Shown: positions 45,176-56,161 of the stretch, in pieces
How positions within the stretch are numbered: the stretch's first letter is position 1
Layout of the letters: each line of letters opens with the position of its first letter
Assembly: GCA_033964015.1 (NCBI GenBank)
Contig: CM066912.1
Span: forward strand, 17,595,073-17,659,072
Direction of reading: 5' to 3'
DNA from: Scolanthus callimorphus
Taxonomy: Eukaryota; Cnidaria; Anthozoa; Actiniaria; Edwardsiidae
Length of the DNA: 64,000 nucleotides
The notes under the pieces: model-generated
The model's input: the letters and a program-made list of their open reading frames with translations, nothing else
Told to the model about the DNA's origin: nothing
Databases searched by the model: none
Translations under genes and position numbers: made by a program

Positions 45176-45298
45176 GGAGTCTGGAAGGGGTAAAGCAATT
45201 TTTGAACATTTGGAGTTTTTGGAGGGTACAATTTTTTTTGGGAACAGCCCAATTGTTCAAGGAAACGCACTTATTAATCTTAGATTATTTCTAGTATA

Positions 45299-45470
45299 GC
45301 TGTATATGGGTGTCATTTTCCAAGTAACGTAATAACTGTAGTGCAATAGAGACATAAGCGAAATAGAAAGGGATAGGTAGGGGGTATACTCTCGGGATTT
45401 ATTTGCATTTAGTTCTATTATTCCCGGTATGACAGTTTGGTTTAGGGGATGCGAACGAGCTACAGCAGTA
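45299..45470. repeat. Dispersed repeat, first copy of a 170-bp pair
   Basis: From TATAGCTGTATATGGGTGTC to GTTTAGGGGATGCGAACGA. It recurs almost identically at about 46866-47028. Confidence 0.88.
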
Positions 45471-45726
45471 AACTAGAAACAATTTATCGGTATAGAATTT
45501 GTTTTTGACTAATTTACGGACTTTACATGCTCAACCCTCTAAACTCCGTTCTTAAAGAGAAAGAAGCACCGATAGGCCCTTTAAAAACAGGGATAGGCCC
45601 TTTAAAAACGCAAGCATTAAAAATGACAAGCATTTGGTATATAACGTCAATGGGAAATGCGGAGTGTTGTTGTCATAATGATCGGGAAAATTGTTTCTCT
45701 ACAACCATCCATGTAGATGTTTTAAG

Positions 45727-45900
45727 AGCATGTTTTCTTTCTCGGCGCTTCGCTTTCGGGAAGCCTGTGGTCTGCGCATGCGAAACTAGTTTCCATTGAA
45801 ACTCGTTTTGCTGAAAAAGCTAAATGACTAGTCAAAAGCCTTTTATAACAAACGAGTTTCAATGGAACCTCGTCTGTTTTAAATGCGCGCGCATTACCGA
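45727..45900. mobile_element. Inverted repeat around TTTCCATTGAAACTCGTTT
   Basis: TTTCCATTGAAACTCGTTTT at 45790 is opposed by AACGAGTTTCAATGGAA at 45852, and GCGCATGCG / ATGCGCGCGCAT lie outside. Probably a MITE. Confidence 0.65.
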
Positions 45901-45956
45901 CCCACAGATTCGAGCTCATCAGACGAATTCATTCAAGGACGAGAATTGAGCGCTTG

Positions 45957-46070
45957 TTAAACTTCGCAAGCCTTGGCTATAGCTCTTTTACTAAGGTCTG
46001 TTTTCTGGCGCAATTGAGATATTATTATCAGCGCTTTTAGATCAGCGGGAATTTTTCTCTTAAATACCAT
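45957..46070 (-). pseudogene. Tc1/mariner-like transposase N-terminal fragment
   Basis: On the minus strand MVFKRKIPADLKALIIISQL and the following TDLSKRAIAKACEV resemble the first helix-turn-helix of Tc1-type transposases (K-I-P-x-x-L-x-x-x-I-I ... S-x-R-x-I-A-x-x-C-x-V). The frame ends at once, with no second HTH or DDE/D domain. Recognition is by pattern and is tentative. Confidence 0.4.
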
Positions 46071-46754
46071 TTTATTTAGTTCTAGCGGAAACAGCATAAT
46101 AAATGTGCGAATAAGATGTCTGTCTGTTGAGTTTCTACTGCTCAAAGCATGCCTCTTTTAAATGCCTTATCAACGTGATTTTCTCTTATAACCACCTTAA
46201 TTGCCAACGAGCAGCCGAGCCAAGAGGCGAGGCTGCGAGGCGGCAGCATTATAGAGCCGTGCGAGGAGAAAAATTCTCGAGTTCAGAGTGGTGTAACCAC
46301 TAGCCAATCAACGTGCCAGGATTTCGAAAGAGCATTATTATTCAAGTGGTAACCAAATGCTTACAAACTATCAGTATCAGAAGAGAAATCTACTATTTGA
46401 ACCCTGGTCCACTTCTGAAGTGCGCCCGTGTAGCCAACGCCGCGATGCTATGTTTGTGTATATTTCTTGCGCTGTTATTATTACACAGCCATTGCTATCA
46501 TCACAGTGATTTAGCTTGTTCATATGCTCATGGAAATGCATCCTTTACATAAAATTTAGAGGTAGATATCTGTCTCTAAAATGACCTTTAGTCGGCCAAA
46601 TGAAATCAGGGCGCATCAGTTCATCAGTGACTCAGAGGAACTAATATTATTCAAAAGGGCAAAACATGTCTCACTGTTCTATTGCTCGTTGGCACTTTTA
46701 GCGAGAGCTACAACTAGTACTAGAAGAAAATTTGAGTGCGTATTGTTGGAAATT

Positions 46755-47132
46755 TGAAGTTATTCCCACTGAGTAGAGCGAGCATTTGAATGAATACTAC
46801 CTGTACCATCAAGGTAGCGATAATAGCGTGATAATTGAGGTCATGACCTTGTCAATCATGGCATGTATAGCCGTATATGGGTGTCATTTTCCAAGTAACG
46901 TAATAACTGTAGTACAATAGAGACAAGCGAAATAGAAAGGGATAGGTAGGGGGTATGCTCTCGGGATTTATTTGCATTTAGTTCTATTATTCCCGGTATG
47001 ACAGTTTGGTTTAGGGGAAGCGAACGAAGTTATTCCCACTGAGTAGAGCGAGCATTTGAATGAATACTACCTTCACCATCAAGGTAGCGACAATAGCGTG
47101 ATAATTGAGGTCATGACCTTGTCAATCATGGT
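46755..47132. repeat. Local duplication enclosing the second 170-bp copy
   Basis: A block of about 105 bp (from GAAGTTATTCCCACTGAGTA to GACCTTGTCAATCATGG) occurs at 46756 and again at 47026. Between the two lies the second copy of the repeat at 45299. The right block is followed directly by MITE copy B. Confidence 0.88.
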
Positions 47133-47135
47133 ATA

Positions 47136-47291
47136 CAACCAAATGCATAAGTCGTTGGAACACCTAGTCCTTCCTTCCCCTCCCAATGTTGAGCGGGAAA
47201 TAATACTGGACACGATTTTGATCAACATTGAAAGGAGGGCAGGGAGAGCGTGTTCTCTCGGCAAAGTGTTCCAACATTTTGCATTTGGTTG
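47136..47291. mobile_element. MITE copy B (CAACCAAATGCA termini)
   Basis: Same 156-bp element as 43588-43743. It is flanked by TA on both sides (GTATA|CAACC, GGTTG|TAGG), which suggests a TA target. Confidence 0.88.
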
Positions 47292-47826
47292 TAGGCCCTC
47301 CATTTTTACAGTCAAGCTTCTATATATTTGAAGTCCGGGCAGGCATATTACTATAATCAATTTTCACTTTATGTTGTGGGTTTCTTGTGTGTTCGCTCAC
47401 ACCAAAAAGAGGCGGGAATATTTTCTGAAGTGACATCAACGCTGCGATTGTGTAATACTGATTATTACTGATTATTACGTTAGCTTCTGTATTCTTTTCT
47501 TGAATATATATATTATATATATCTTATTAGACATTTTGATATTTTTTTCGAGTCTGGAGTATTTTGTCGCGCCCGTCTTCGGGCAAGACAAAATACAAAG
47601 ACGAGAAAAAATGTTCAGAGATATTGTACATAAAAATGTTAATAAGTTGTTTATTATCCAACATTTATTTTCCGCTGTTTTGAATTGAGAATGGACGAAC
47701 TTAGTGAAAATAGTTTGGAAGTGTACAATATCGGGATATTTTTGTACTCGCCCCAGTCTCACTCCTGCAATATTTGTTCTCCTCTCGTTGCAGTGGGTTG
47801 CGAAAAGTAGAAAGTTTGCAGATGGA

Positions 47827-47948
47827 GACCTTTAAATATAGGTTCAAAACATAGGAGAAGGCCTTGCATAGAAATTCAAAACCGACCGCGGAGCGGGAGG
47901 TTTTGAATTTCTATGCAAGACCGACTCCATAGTTTTGAACTTGTTTAC
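47827..47948. repeat. Palindrome, about 120 bp
   Basis: AGGTTCAAAACATAGGAG / CTTGCATAGAAATTCAAAAC meet GTTTTGAATTTCTATGCAAG / CTCCATAGTTTTGAACTT around the GC-rich centre ACCGCGGAGCGG. Confidence 0.8.
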
Positions 47949-48401
47949 ATACCTACCACAACAAATTCTATTGTTTTTATGGAAAGCTCATTATCACTGT
48001 TTTATCGCTTTCTGTGTGCCATTGTCAGAAATGGCAGAAATGGACCAAAAGTCCTAATAACGTTACCCTGAACAAAAGGTTTGTTAACAAAACGTTAACA
48101 AAAGTGTCTTGTTCTATAGAAATTCTATCCAATAGTAGAGCAACACAACGAGTCGCCTTTTCTGGGGCTTGGCAGTGGGATATTTGAATTTCAGATTGCT
48201 TCAATGCTTGCCGTGTAAACATGTCTGCGGAATAGTTGCGCATTTTGTAAACCAGATGGCCAGCAAAATTTGGGATGAACGTTCAACATCGTCCATGGGA
48301 CGGATAAAGACAGGTAAATACGCAATGTTTGAGATTGAAGTACATTTTTGCTTAATTTCAGTTTCTGTAGTCAAGAAAACTGGTGTACATGATTGAATAG
48401 C

Positions 48402-48611
48402 CGAATTCACACTATAGAGACGAGTTTCCCGTCTGAGAGGAGTTGCTCGTCAGAAAAATTTCCTGTCTTATGTGAATTCTAGGCGGAAACTAGTCGGCTT
48501 ATTATCGTCAGACGTTCTCCTTCAAAAACGTTTTTTCACGTGATCACAGAAGAACAGGGTCAAGAACATTCATAAGACGAGAAACTCGTCTCTAGTGTGA
48601 ATTCGGCTAAT
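48402..48611. mobile_element. MITE, 210 bp (TAGCCGAATTCACAC termini)
   Basis: TAGCCGAATTCACACTATAG then AGACGAGTTTC on the left, GAAACTCGTCTCTAGTGTGA then ATTCGGCTA on the right. TA flanks are possible. A second short inverted pair (GTCTGAGAGGAG) is inside. Confidence 0.85.
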
Positions 48612-49014
48612 CATAGTATAATGTTTCTCGCTCTATTTTGTTCTAAAAGTAGCTTTGTATACATTCCTAACATGTTGCATTTTCTTCAATTTAGATTGGA
48701 CAATTTGTTTCCTGGATATTACTGCATGCCGGCGAAATATGACAAGCAATGACGATGTTTGTGAGTTTCAATTTGACTTTTTTCTTGAAAAAGCAAAGGA
48801 GAGAAATACAATTTGTATTGAATAGAATTGAACTGAGGGATTGAACATGATCATTGTATTGATTTATTGTTTACATTAAATTTCCTAACGATAGTCAATG
48901 GATATTGTTTTACTTTCGTGTAATTTTGAGACAGAATAGTAGTAGTGCACAATTTAAAATTGATTTTTGGGGAGCGGGACTAATTATTTAATTATGGTGC
49001 TAGGGTTGATTTGA

Positions 49015-49160
49015 TTAATTTAGAGGAGTGTGTAGCTGAATGTAAGACCCGGTACAGGTTTTATATTTGGATGTAAGACCTGTACCGGGTCTTACATTTG
49101 AATGTAAGACCTGTACCGGGTCTTACATCAGCCCCACACTCCCCTAAATTATTCAAATGC
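49015..49160. repeat. Compound palindrome of GTAAGACCYGGTACAGG units
   Basis: GTAAGACCCGGTACAGGT at 49043 is followed by two units of GTAAGACCTGTACCGGGTCT. The outer GATTAATTTAGAGGAGTGTG is opposed by CACACTCCCCTAAATTATTC. It is a MITE whose inner arm is tandemly repeated. Confidence 0.8.
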
Positions 49161-49344
49161 CGCTACCATCTTTTAAATAGTCATAGGTTTTGCATCAGGG
49201 TTCAAGACCTGCATAAAACAATAGGATTTGGGTGTGGTAGGTTTTAAATACGGCAGCTCAAATGTCAAGTGGTCCTTTAGTTACTTTGTAGCTAAAGCTT
49301 AGCACGTTGCTTGCACTATATAGCCGAGGCGCTAGTATGGTTCA

Positions 49345-49475
49345 TGCTTGGAACCGGATGGCAACGGGGCTGCCGTCAGGGTAGTCCTGCTTGACTTTAG
49401 GAAGGCATTTGATCTTATAGATCACAATATTTTACTAAAGAAACTGCGCACCCTCGACATCTGTGAAGCAGTTGC
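49345..49475 (+). pseudogene. LINE reverse-transcriptase fragment
   Basis: The frame encodes VRVVLLDFRKAFDLIDHNIL then LKKLR, the RT motif A region (with the catalytic Asp in LLDFRKAFD) typical of Jockey/CR1/L2-type LINEs. Only about 40 residues remain. The frame then runs into unrelated sequence. Confidence 0.75.
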
Positions 49476-50539
49476 CATCTGTGAAGCAGCTTCACAACTT
49501 TTAAAACACATAAAAATCTACTCTGCTAGCAGGGTAATAAAAATCCCAAAAAGCAATACAAATCAAAACATGGCAAATGTTTTTAACTACAGTTTTTTGT
49601 AGGCTTACTTCTAGTCACCTCTCGCCAACCCTCCCGTACTCGACCCGCGAGAGGAAAGCACAACAAAAACCAGATAAATTCAACCAATATTTCCGGATCC
49701 CTCCATTTTCCGTCGGTGCTTTGTCCGTGGTTGTCGAATTAAGTACTGATTCCCAAGACTGATAGCGAGTTTATGTTTCGGTTACACATTATTTTCTTTA
49801 GTAAACAACTTTGCCTTCGCTTCGACATCTTGTTGGCTGCCATGAACTCGCTATCTTGAAGGATGTTGAGGCCCTTGGCGATGAATCGCTGCTCTCATTC
49901 CTGTCAGAGCACTCGGCGTCAAGGCTTCCCTTTCTCCGTTTTAACTAAGGCGTAGAATTTCGGTATAATTTCACTTATGACTTGTCTGGTTTTACGATGG
50001 TAAAATCGACAACAACGTTTCGCTTGTTGCACCATTTCTCAAACTTATTCCCCATTCGGTCGCTTTCTTTGTGTTTTTTTGCTTGTGCTTTTAGCTAACT
50101 GATCAACGTTCAAGTCTGAGTTTTGGCTACTGAGAGTGAAATACGGGGTTTCTTGCGATTCCATGGCAATAATAAAGAAACGAGAGAAAGTTAGAGAAAA
50201 ATTTTCACCGAGTGAATTCCCGCCACAAACTCGCACTAAAATGGTATCCGCGTGATCTGATTGGTCTAGCGTGGCAACAGAGCGCCACCACCGCCAATCA
50301 GAATGTAGAATGTCGGTAAATGTATTTGCGGCCCGCTGTTTGCCATTTGGCCCGCAAAAATAGAGCGTTTTAGAGAGGGCGGTTTACAATTTGGCCGCGC
50401 GTAGTGATAATAATTCCCGTTTATTTTTCCTTTTGTCTGTCTGTGGAACAACATGCCAAAATGCCGCGCTCTGTGATCTGTTCGGGGTAACACTGACAAT
50501 GCGATTGTAATAGTATAGATAAGCACGGCGTTCAAAGAG

Positions 50540-51365
50540 CCATGAAAAGCATTGAATTTGTATACTTTCAAAGTACCACCGCGTCCATGGCATACCATCG
50601 CATCAGATCTCTTTCATATCCACAACACGGAGTTCTTGCTATAATCTCCGACTATTACTCCAAGTACCCATTCGTGAGGAAGATGCCAAATGTAAACTGC
50701 AAAAGCAAATCTGTAATTGACGCTATGAAACAGGTGTTTAGCGAACACGGAATTCCTGCTGTCGTTAGACCTGACAGTGGATCACAATACACGAGCTCAA
50801 CGTAATTCAAAGGAGTACGGATTCCAGCATAAACCAAGTTCACCAAAGCACTCGCGCAGCAACGGGTTCAGCCAAACTAGTGGATAATGCGCTCATAAAA
50901 GCAAGAGAAATCAACACAGACATGAACATTGCACTTTTTCTACGCGCTACTCCAATCTACAGCGAACTACCATCACCAGCCGAGTTACTCCTTGGTAGGA
51001 AAGTACAAGATAATCTACCACGTGCAATACTGCGAGAAACCGACAGTGACGACGTCATAGACCGACTTTGAAATTCTACCGCGACCGACGTAAAACCGTT
51101 ACCGCTACTACACGTAGGACAACCTGTGACGCTACAAGACCATAAGACGAAAACATGAAAGCCTGCAGTGATCATAGAAAAGCTTACCGACGTAAACGAT
51201 CATACCGCCTGGAAACACCTACAGGAGGAGAATTTAGGCGCAACAGGCTACACATCAGGAGCATCCCTCCATCGACTCCAACCAGCAACAAAGGTGACAA
51301 AATCAAGAGCCAGCGGCAGCGACCGACAACCTCGCCAGTAACAAGCCTGCTGGCATGACTGTGAC
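50540..51365 (+). pseudogene. Ty3/gypsy integrase fragment
   Basis: 50620-50800 encodes HGVLAIISDYYSKYPFVRKM ... VFSEHGIPAVVRPDSGSQYT, the integrase core with the two first catalytic Asp residues in their usual context. At 50880-51070, out of frame, MDNALIKARE ... LPSPAELLLGRKVQDNLPR is the end of the core and linker, where the pattern continues. Frameshifts and the missing RT show it is dead. No LTRs found. Confidence 0.78.
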
Positions 51366-51412
51366 GCGCAGCGGAAGGATCGTTAGACCGGACGGATTTG
51401 CATAAAATAATA

Positions 51413-51483
51413 GATAGAATCCTATGATATCTCTTTTTTGTGTAAATTGAGGACGAGATATCATAGGATTCAAGTCTATTCAA
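51413..51483. repeat. Hairpin, 71 bp
   Basis: AATCCTATGATATCTC and GAGATATCATAGGATT are perfectly inverted, with ATAGA / TCTAT outside and a 25-bp loop. Confidence 0.8.
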
Positions 51484-52479
51484 AGCGTTCAGTCGGTAGA
51501 TTCCGCCGAAAATAGCACTCAAAAAGGCGATATCGCCCTCGTCGCTGCGCGACTCGTGCGATATCCCTTTTTCGTGTCATTTTCTTAGCGGAATCTAGCC
51601 TCCTGAAGCTTTGAATAATCGTATAGTAGAGTCACAAACGAAATCATAAGATTGAACGTCATTTTAGCATGTTACAGTTTCATCAGCAAGTAATGATTTT
51701 ATAATTATTGTGGAGATTAATCACTGAAAATTTGATGTCAAGATATCACGCAATTTAGTAAGAATAAATCACGCAACCCGATCCTATTTTTGACCTCTCT
51801 CTCGTCTGCATGCGGATCAAGACACATTGAATATCTTTGTATAAATTCTCGATTTATGATTGTATTCCCTCATGTTGACTATACGGGGATCCTCCGCCCG
51901 AAAGGGTTAAGGGTTAATAGTCCATGAGCCAAATCTCAAAAGCGGCCTAGAAGATGGATTTCGTAGCACCCCCATCCGGGCAAATTGAATTTGGTATCAA
52001 ATTGAAGGTCTTGAGCTATATTTTCAGAATCTGCATGTTTACATTTTTGAAACTTGAGCATGAAGGAGTTCTGATGTTTATTAGGGGGTGGGGAGGGGAT
52101 ATTTTGCCCATAACGTTTTTTTGTTACTATAAACTTGGCTTCTTTTTCCAACAAACAGCCACCAAATGGATTCATATTTGCAACATAAAAGTAAGTGGAA
52201 CCAAGAACCGTTCCGTTACCATGGCAACGGTTAAGGAATGTACGTTTTCAGTGATTTTAGTGCATGTGCCATGATCCTCCAACAGAGGCCAATTCACATG
52301 CGCCTCAGTGGAACTAGTATCAAATTAAAGCAAACATTCTGCAAAATAGTGTTACATGTGGCTTTGCATTACCATGACAACCACACACAGGAACATATAT
52401 ACAATTACTCACTACTTTATTAGCTTTTTCATTAGAATATTGTCAGAAAAGGTTGAAAAGTTTCTGAGCAAATTCCGTA

Positions 52480-53850
52480 TGGCTTTATCGCACGTTAATC
52501 CCGCGGCGTTATCAAGTGGGAATCTCACGTTATTTCGCGCAAGTCTCTCTTTTAGTAAATCTCGCGTTTTAAAATACGAATTTTTGTGTTATTTAGCACT
52601 AATTTCGCGTTATTAAGTGTGAATCTCTAGGTATTTCGCACAAATATTGCGATGCTTAGTGTTATTCTACCGTTATTTCGTAAATCTCACGTGATTAAAT
52701 GTGAATATCGCGTTATTAAATGCGAGTCGTTATTAAGCGTGAATCTAGCGTTATTTCGTAAATCTCACGTAATTAAGTGTGAATATATCGCGTCAACTTA
52801 ATACAAATCTCGCGTTATTAAGAGTGAATATCGTGTTATATAATTACAAATCTTGGACTATTGAGTGCGAATCTCGCGTTATTTGGTACAAATATCGCGT
52901 TTTTTTAGTAAAACTCTCGTTATTTCTTATAAATCTCGCGTTATTAAGTGTGAATATCGCATTATTTAATACAAGTGTGAATCTCGCGTCATGAATTGTG
53001 AATCTCCCGTTGTTAAGTGTGAATCTAGCATTTTTCGTGTGATTCCCGCGTTATTTAATATAAATCTCGGACTATTGAGTGCGAATATCGCGTTATTTGG
53101 TACAAAATATCGCGTTTTTTTTAGTAAAGCGCTCGGTATTTCCTACAAATGTCGCGTTATTAAGTGTGAATATCGCGTTATTTAATATAAATCTCGCGTT
53201 ATTAGGTGTGAATCTATCGTTATTACTTATGAATCTAGCGTTATTAAGTGTGAATATCGCGTTAATTAATACAAATCTCGCGTTATTAAGTGTGAAAATC
53301 GCGTTATTTAATACAAATCTCGCGTTAAGTGTGAATCTGTCGTTATTGATTATGAATCTCGCGTTATTTAGTGTGAATATCGCGTTATTTAATACAAATC
53401 TCGCGTTATTTCGTGTGAATCTATCGTTATTAATTATTAATCTCGCGTTATTAAGTGTGAATATCGCGTTATTTACAAATTTCGCGTATTTAGGCTGAAT
53501 CTCACGTTAAATGATGAATCTCGCGTTATTTCGTGTGAATCTCGCGTTATTTTTAGAAATCTCGCGTTATTAAGTGTGAATATCGCGTTATTTAGTACAC
53601 ATCTCGCGTTCTGAAGTCTGAACCTCGCGTTATCACGTGTGAATCTAGCGTTATTTCGTGTGGATCTCGCGTTATTTTGAGAAATCTCGCGTTATTAAGT
53701 GTGAATTTCGCGTTATTATGGGTGAATCTCGCGTTATGCAATACAAAACTCACGTTATTGAGTATTACTTTAGCGTCATGTAGTACAAATCTGACGTTCT
53801 TAAGTGCGAATCTCGCGTTATTTTCTCGCGTTATTTTCATAAAGGCATTG
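52480..53850. repeat. 21-bp minisatellite, about 60 diverged copies
   Basis: Units alternate between CTCGCGTTATTAAGTGTGAA and TATCGCGTTATTTAATACAA types, mostly 21 bp. The length keeps one reading frame open for long stretches (53079-53498), giving LLSVNIALFNTNLA-like repeats. I read this as a by-product of the period, not a gene. Confidence 0.93.
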
Positions 53851-53929
53851 CGAACACTTTTAAAGGACAACCATGCACTAGCAAAATGATTATATTATTT
53901 CACACAAAATTGTTACTTTTCCTGTGACA

Positions 53930-54192
53930 ATAGTCCAGTTTCGAATTCTCTAATCTATTGCTGAATAGGCATCAACGGCGCATAAATACAGTGGGAGCCT
54001 CGGTTTGAACCCGAAAGTTGCGAATACCAACGAGTCCAAAAAGTTTTGTCTATTGTCTCCATCCAAGCTTCATCAGTTTCTCGTTGGTATTCACAGCCTT
54101 TTCTACTTCAAACTGAGGCTCCCACTGTCTTTATGCGCCGTCGATGCCTATTAGTGAGCGGCAGAGTGGAGAATTCGAAACTGGACTATTAG
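53930..54192. mobile_element. MITE inside the foldback element
   Basis: AATAGTCCAGTTTCGAATTC on the left and GAATTCGAAACTGGACTATT on the right are perfectly inverted. Inner pairs: ATAGGCATCAACGGCGCATA / TATGCGCCGTCGATGCCTAT and AGTGGGAGCCTCGGTTTGAA / TTCAAACTGAGGCTCCCACT. Confidence 0.9.
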
Positions 54193-55940
54193 CCCTGGAT
54201 CCCTACATGCCCAGCACAACCGCTAAAGTCGAGCACTGGACCAGTTATAGTGATACGACACCATCATGCTTTTAGATTAGTTTCATATGCTTATGTTATC
54301 ATAAGAGAGGTGTCATGTCATTGCTTACTCTTGCGTGACACGGGTTACCTGTGTCGCTGTAACAGGCCAAAACAAATATGGCGGTCTATAACGTTTTGCT
54401 TAACTTTGGCAATTTAGAGTGAGAAATATGCTAGGAACGTTTCTGGAATTCCAAATACGGTAAGTGATTATTTTATGTGATCAGCAGTCCTGAATTTGTT
54501 CAGAAACCTTTGTAAAAAACATACGAAACAATCTCCAACCAAACATTGTCGTTTTTCAACACCTCACGGCCAAAGCCATATTTGGAATCATTTACCTTAT
54601 AAGGAAGTGACAGGAGATCCTCTTTTGATAAGAATTTCGGAAATTTAGCAAGAAAACTGTGAAATTTTGAATGAAAGCTTGCAGGAAACATAGAGACTCG
54701 AGTTCTCGATCTGTCCACAATTGATTTTGGCTTGGTAACCACGCTAATACCCACACTAGCCCGCGCGCGACTCAACCCAGTGCTCCCAAGTGCATTCAGC
54801 AAAAACGACAATGATTCAATGATATGCATTTTCCTGTGTGTGGTTGCCATGGCAACGCAGAACCACATGTAACACTATTTTGCAGAATATGTTTGCCTAA
54901 AATTTGATACTAATTCCACGGGGCGCATGTGAATTGGCCTCTGTTGGGGGATCATGGCACATTCACTAAAAAAACTGACAACGTACATTGCTTAACCGTT
55001 GCCATGGTAACGGAATGGTAATTGGTTTCACTTACTTCTCCTAAATGCATTGTTTGTTCGGAATGAAATGAATAAGAAGAATTTCATTCAGAATATGTAA
55101 AAATGTGGAGATATTAAAGGTCAGAAATAGTATGTGGTTGTTTCCCGTCAGAACGGGGTTTTGAAGACTCTAAAGAAAAGGAAAAGCAGATAAACAAGTT
55201 AAGGTTGTTCATACCTATTGCAAAAGGTCCAACCCATCTAACTCGACGGATTTTTATCATCAATAATGTTGAATACCGATAGAAATCTTACTTTTGTGGC
55301 GCAAAATGACACTAAAATGTCATATTTTCAACATTACACGGCACTATCTCACCATCTGTTGCCATGGTAATCATAGCATGAGGGTTGACAACATTTTTAG
55401 GTGAGTTATGTCCCAACCCATTTATGTTGCAAATATAAATCCATTTGGTGGATGTTTGTTGGAAAAACAAGCCAAGTTTATCACAACAAAAAACGTAAGG
55501 GGCAAAATATCCCCCTCCCACCCCCTAGAAAACAGCTCAAGTTTCGAAAATGTAAACAGGCAGATTTTGAAAATATAGCTCAAGACCGTCAATTTGATAC
55601 CAAATTCAATTTGCCCGGTTAGGGGTGCTACGAAACCAATTAATTTGGGTCTCCGCTCATGGACTATAAGGTTTTGAGTCTCAAGTTATATGAAAGGGGA
55701 GCGATTTTGCGAATTTTACTATATAAAAGAGTTAAAAATCACTAGATTCCGTTTAAGAAAAGTGAGGGTTTTTAAATTACAATGTAGACAAGGATGTCAA
55801 AATTGCGTTACGTTTTGGATTGTTAAAGCGTATATAACACATGTATTTTTCTATATAAAAGGGTAAGGGGTCCAGTCTGGGCGGAGCATCCCCGTACAAA
55901 ATGTTTTTAAAGTACCTCCCTCAACGCTTTTTTTTTTCAG

Positions 55941-56076
55941 GAGTGTGTGACCTGCCTGTCATTTCCAAGGTGCCAGTCTCGGCATTTAGACCGATTTCGA
56001 ACGCTTCTTCTGTGGACATCAGAGCTCAGCAGAAAAGCTGGAGTTTGTCCCAACCTGCGATACAGTGCTCTAAAAG
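55941..56076 (+). CDS. Tyrosinase, exon 2
   Basis: Acceptor TTTTTTTTTTCAG opens 136 nt in phase 0 with exon 1. It encodes ECVTCLSFPRCQSRHLDRFR then a helical stretch and GVCPNLRYSALKG, and ends one base into a codon at donor AAAAG|GTAAAC. The four Cys fit the disulphide-rich N-terminal part of secreted tyrosinases. The 85-bp intron to exon 3 is not a multiple of three and contains a good acceptor (CTTTGTTTTAG). Confidence 0.82.
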
Positions 56077-56161
56077 GTAAACGCGAGCTTCCTTTTTCTA
56101 CAGGTAGTAATCACGTCAGATATTTCGCGCCAACATCTCATCCTTTCGCGCTTTGTTTTAG

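Larger units (their letters stand above)
51882..55896. mobile_element. 4-kb foldback element ending 44 bp before tyrosinase exon 2
   Basis: Ends TACGGGGATCCTCCGCCC and GGGCGGAGCATCCCCGTA. Long inverted arms can be followed: 51920-52200 against 55430-55680 (GGGCAAATTGAATTTGGTAT, TCCAACAAACAGCCACCAAA) and 52200-52400 against 54820-55040 (CCGTTACCATGGCAACGGTT, CAACAGAGGCCAATTCACAT). The centre holds a 21-bp minisatellite and a MITE. No transposase. Confidence 0.85.
42512..55940 (+). other. Intron 1 of the tyrosinase gene, 13.4 kb, repeat-filled
   Basis: Inferred from donor CAG|GTTTGT at 42511 and acceptor TTTTTTTTTTCAG at 55940. Contents are listed separately: MITEs, LINE and gypsy remnants, a kappaB-like tract, and the 4-kb foldback that ends just before exon 2. 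No other complete host gene was found on either strand. Open frames at 44466-44911 look partly protein-like but are not recognised. Confidence 0.65.

Noticed and set aside
45019..45294. 91-codon ORF through the GGAATTTCC tract
   Set aside because: Its apparent repeats come from the DNA tract and vary in frame.
53079..53498. 139-codon hydrophobic repeat ORF
   Set aside because: The 21-bp period of the minisatellite keeps the frame open. There is no start context, conserved domain or splice evidence.
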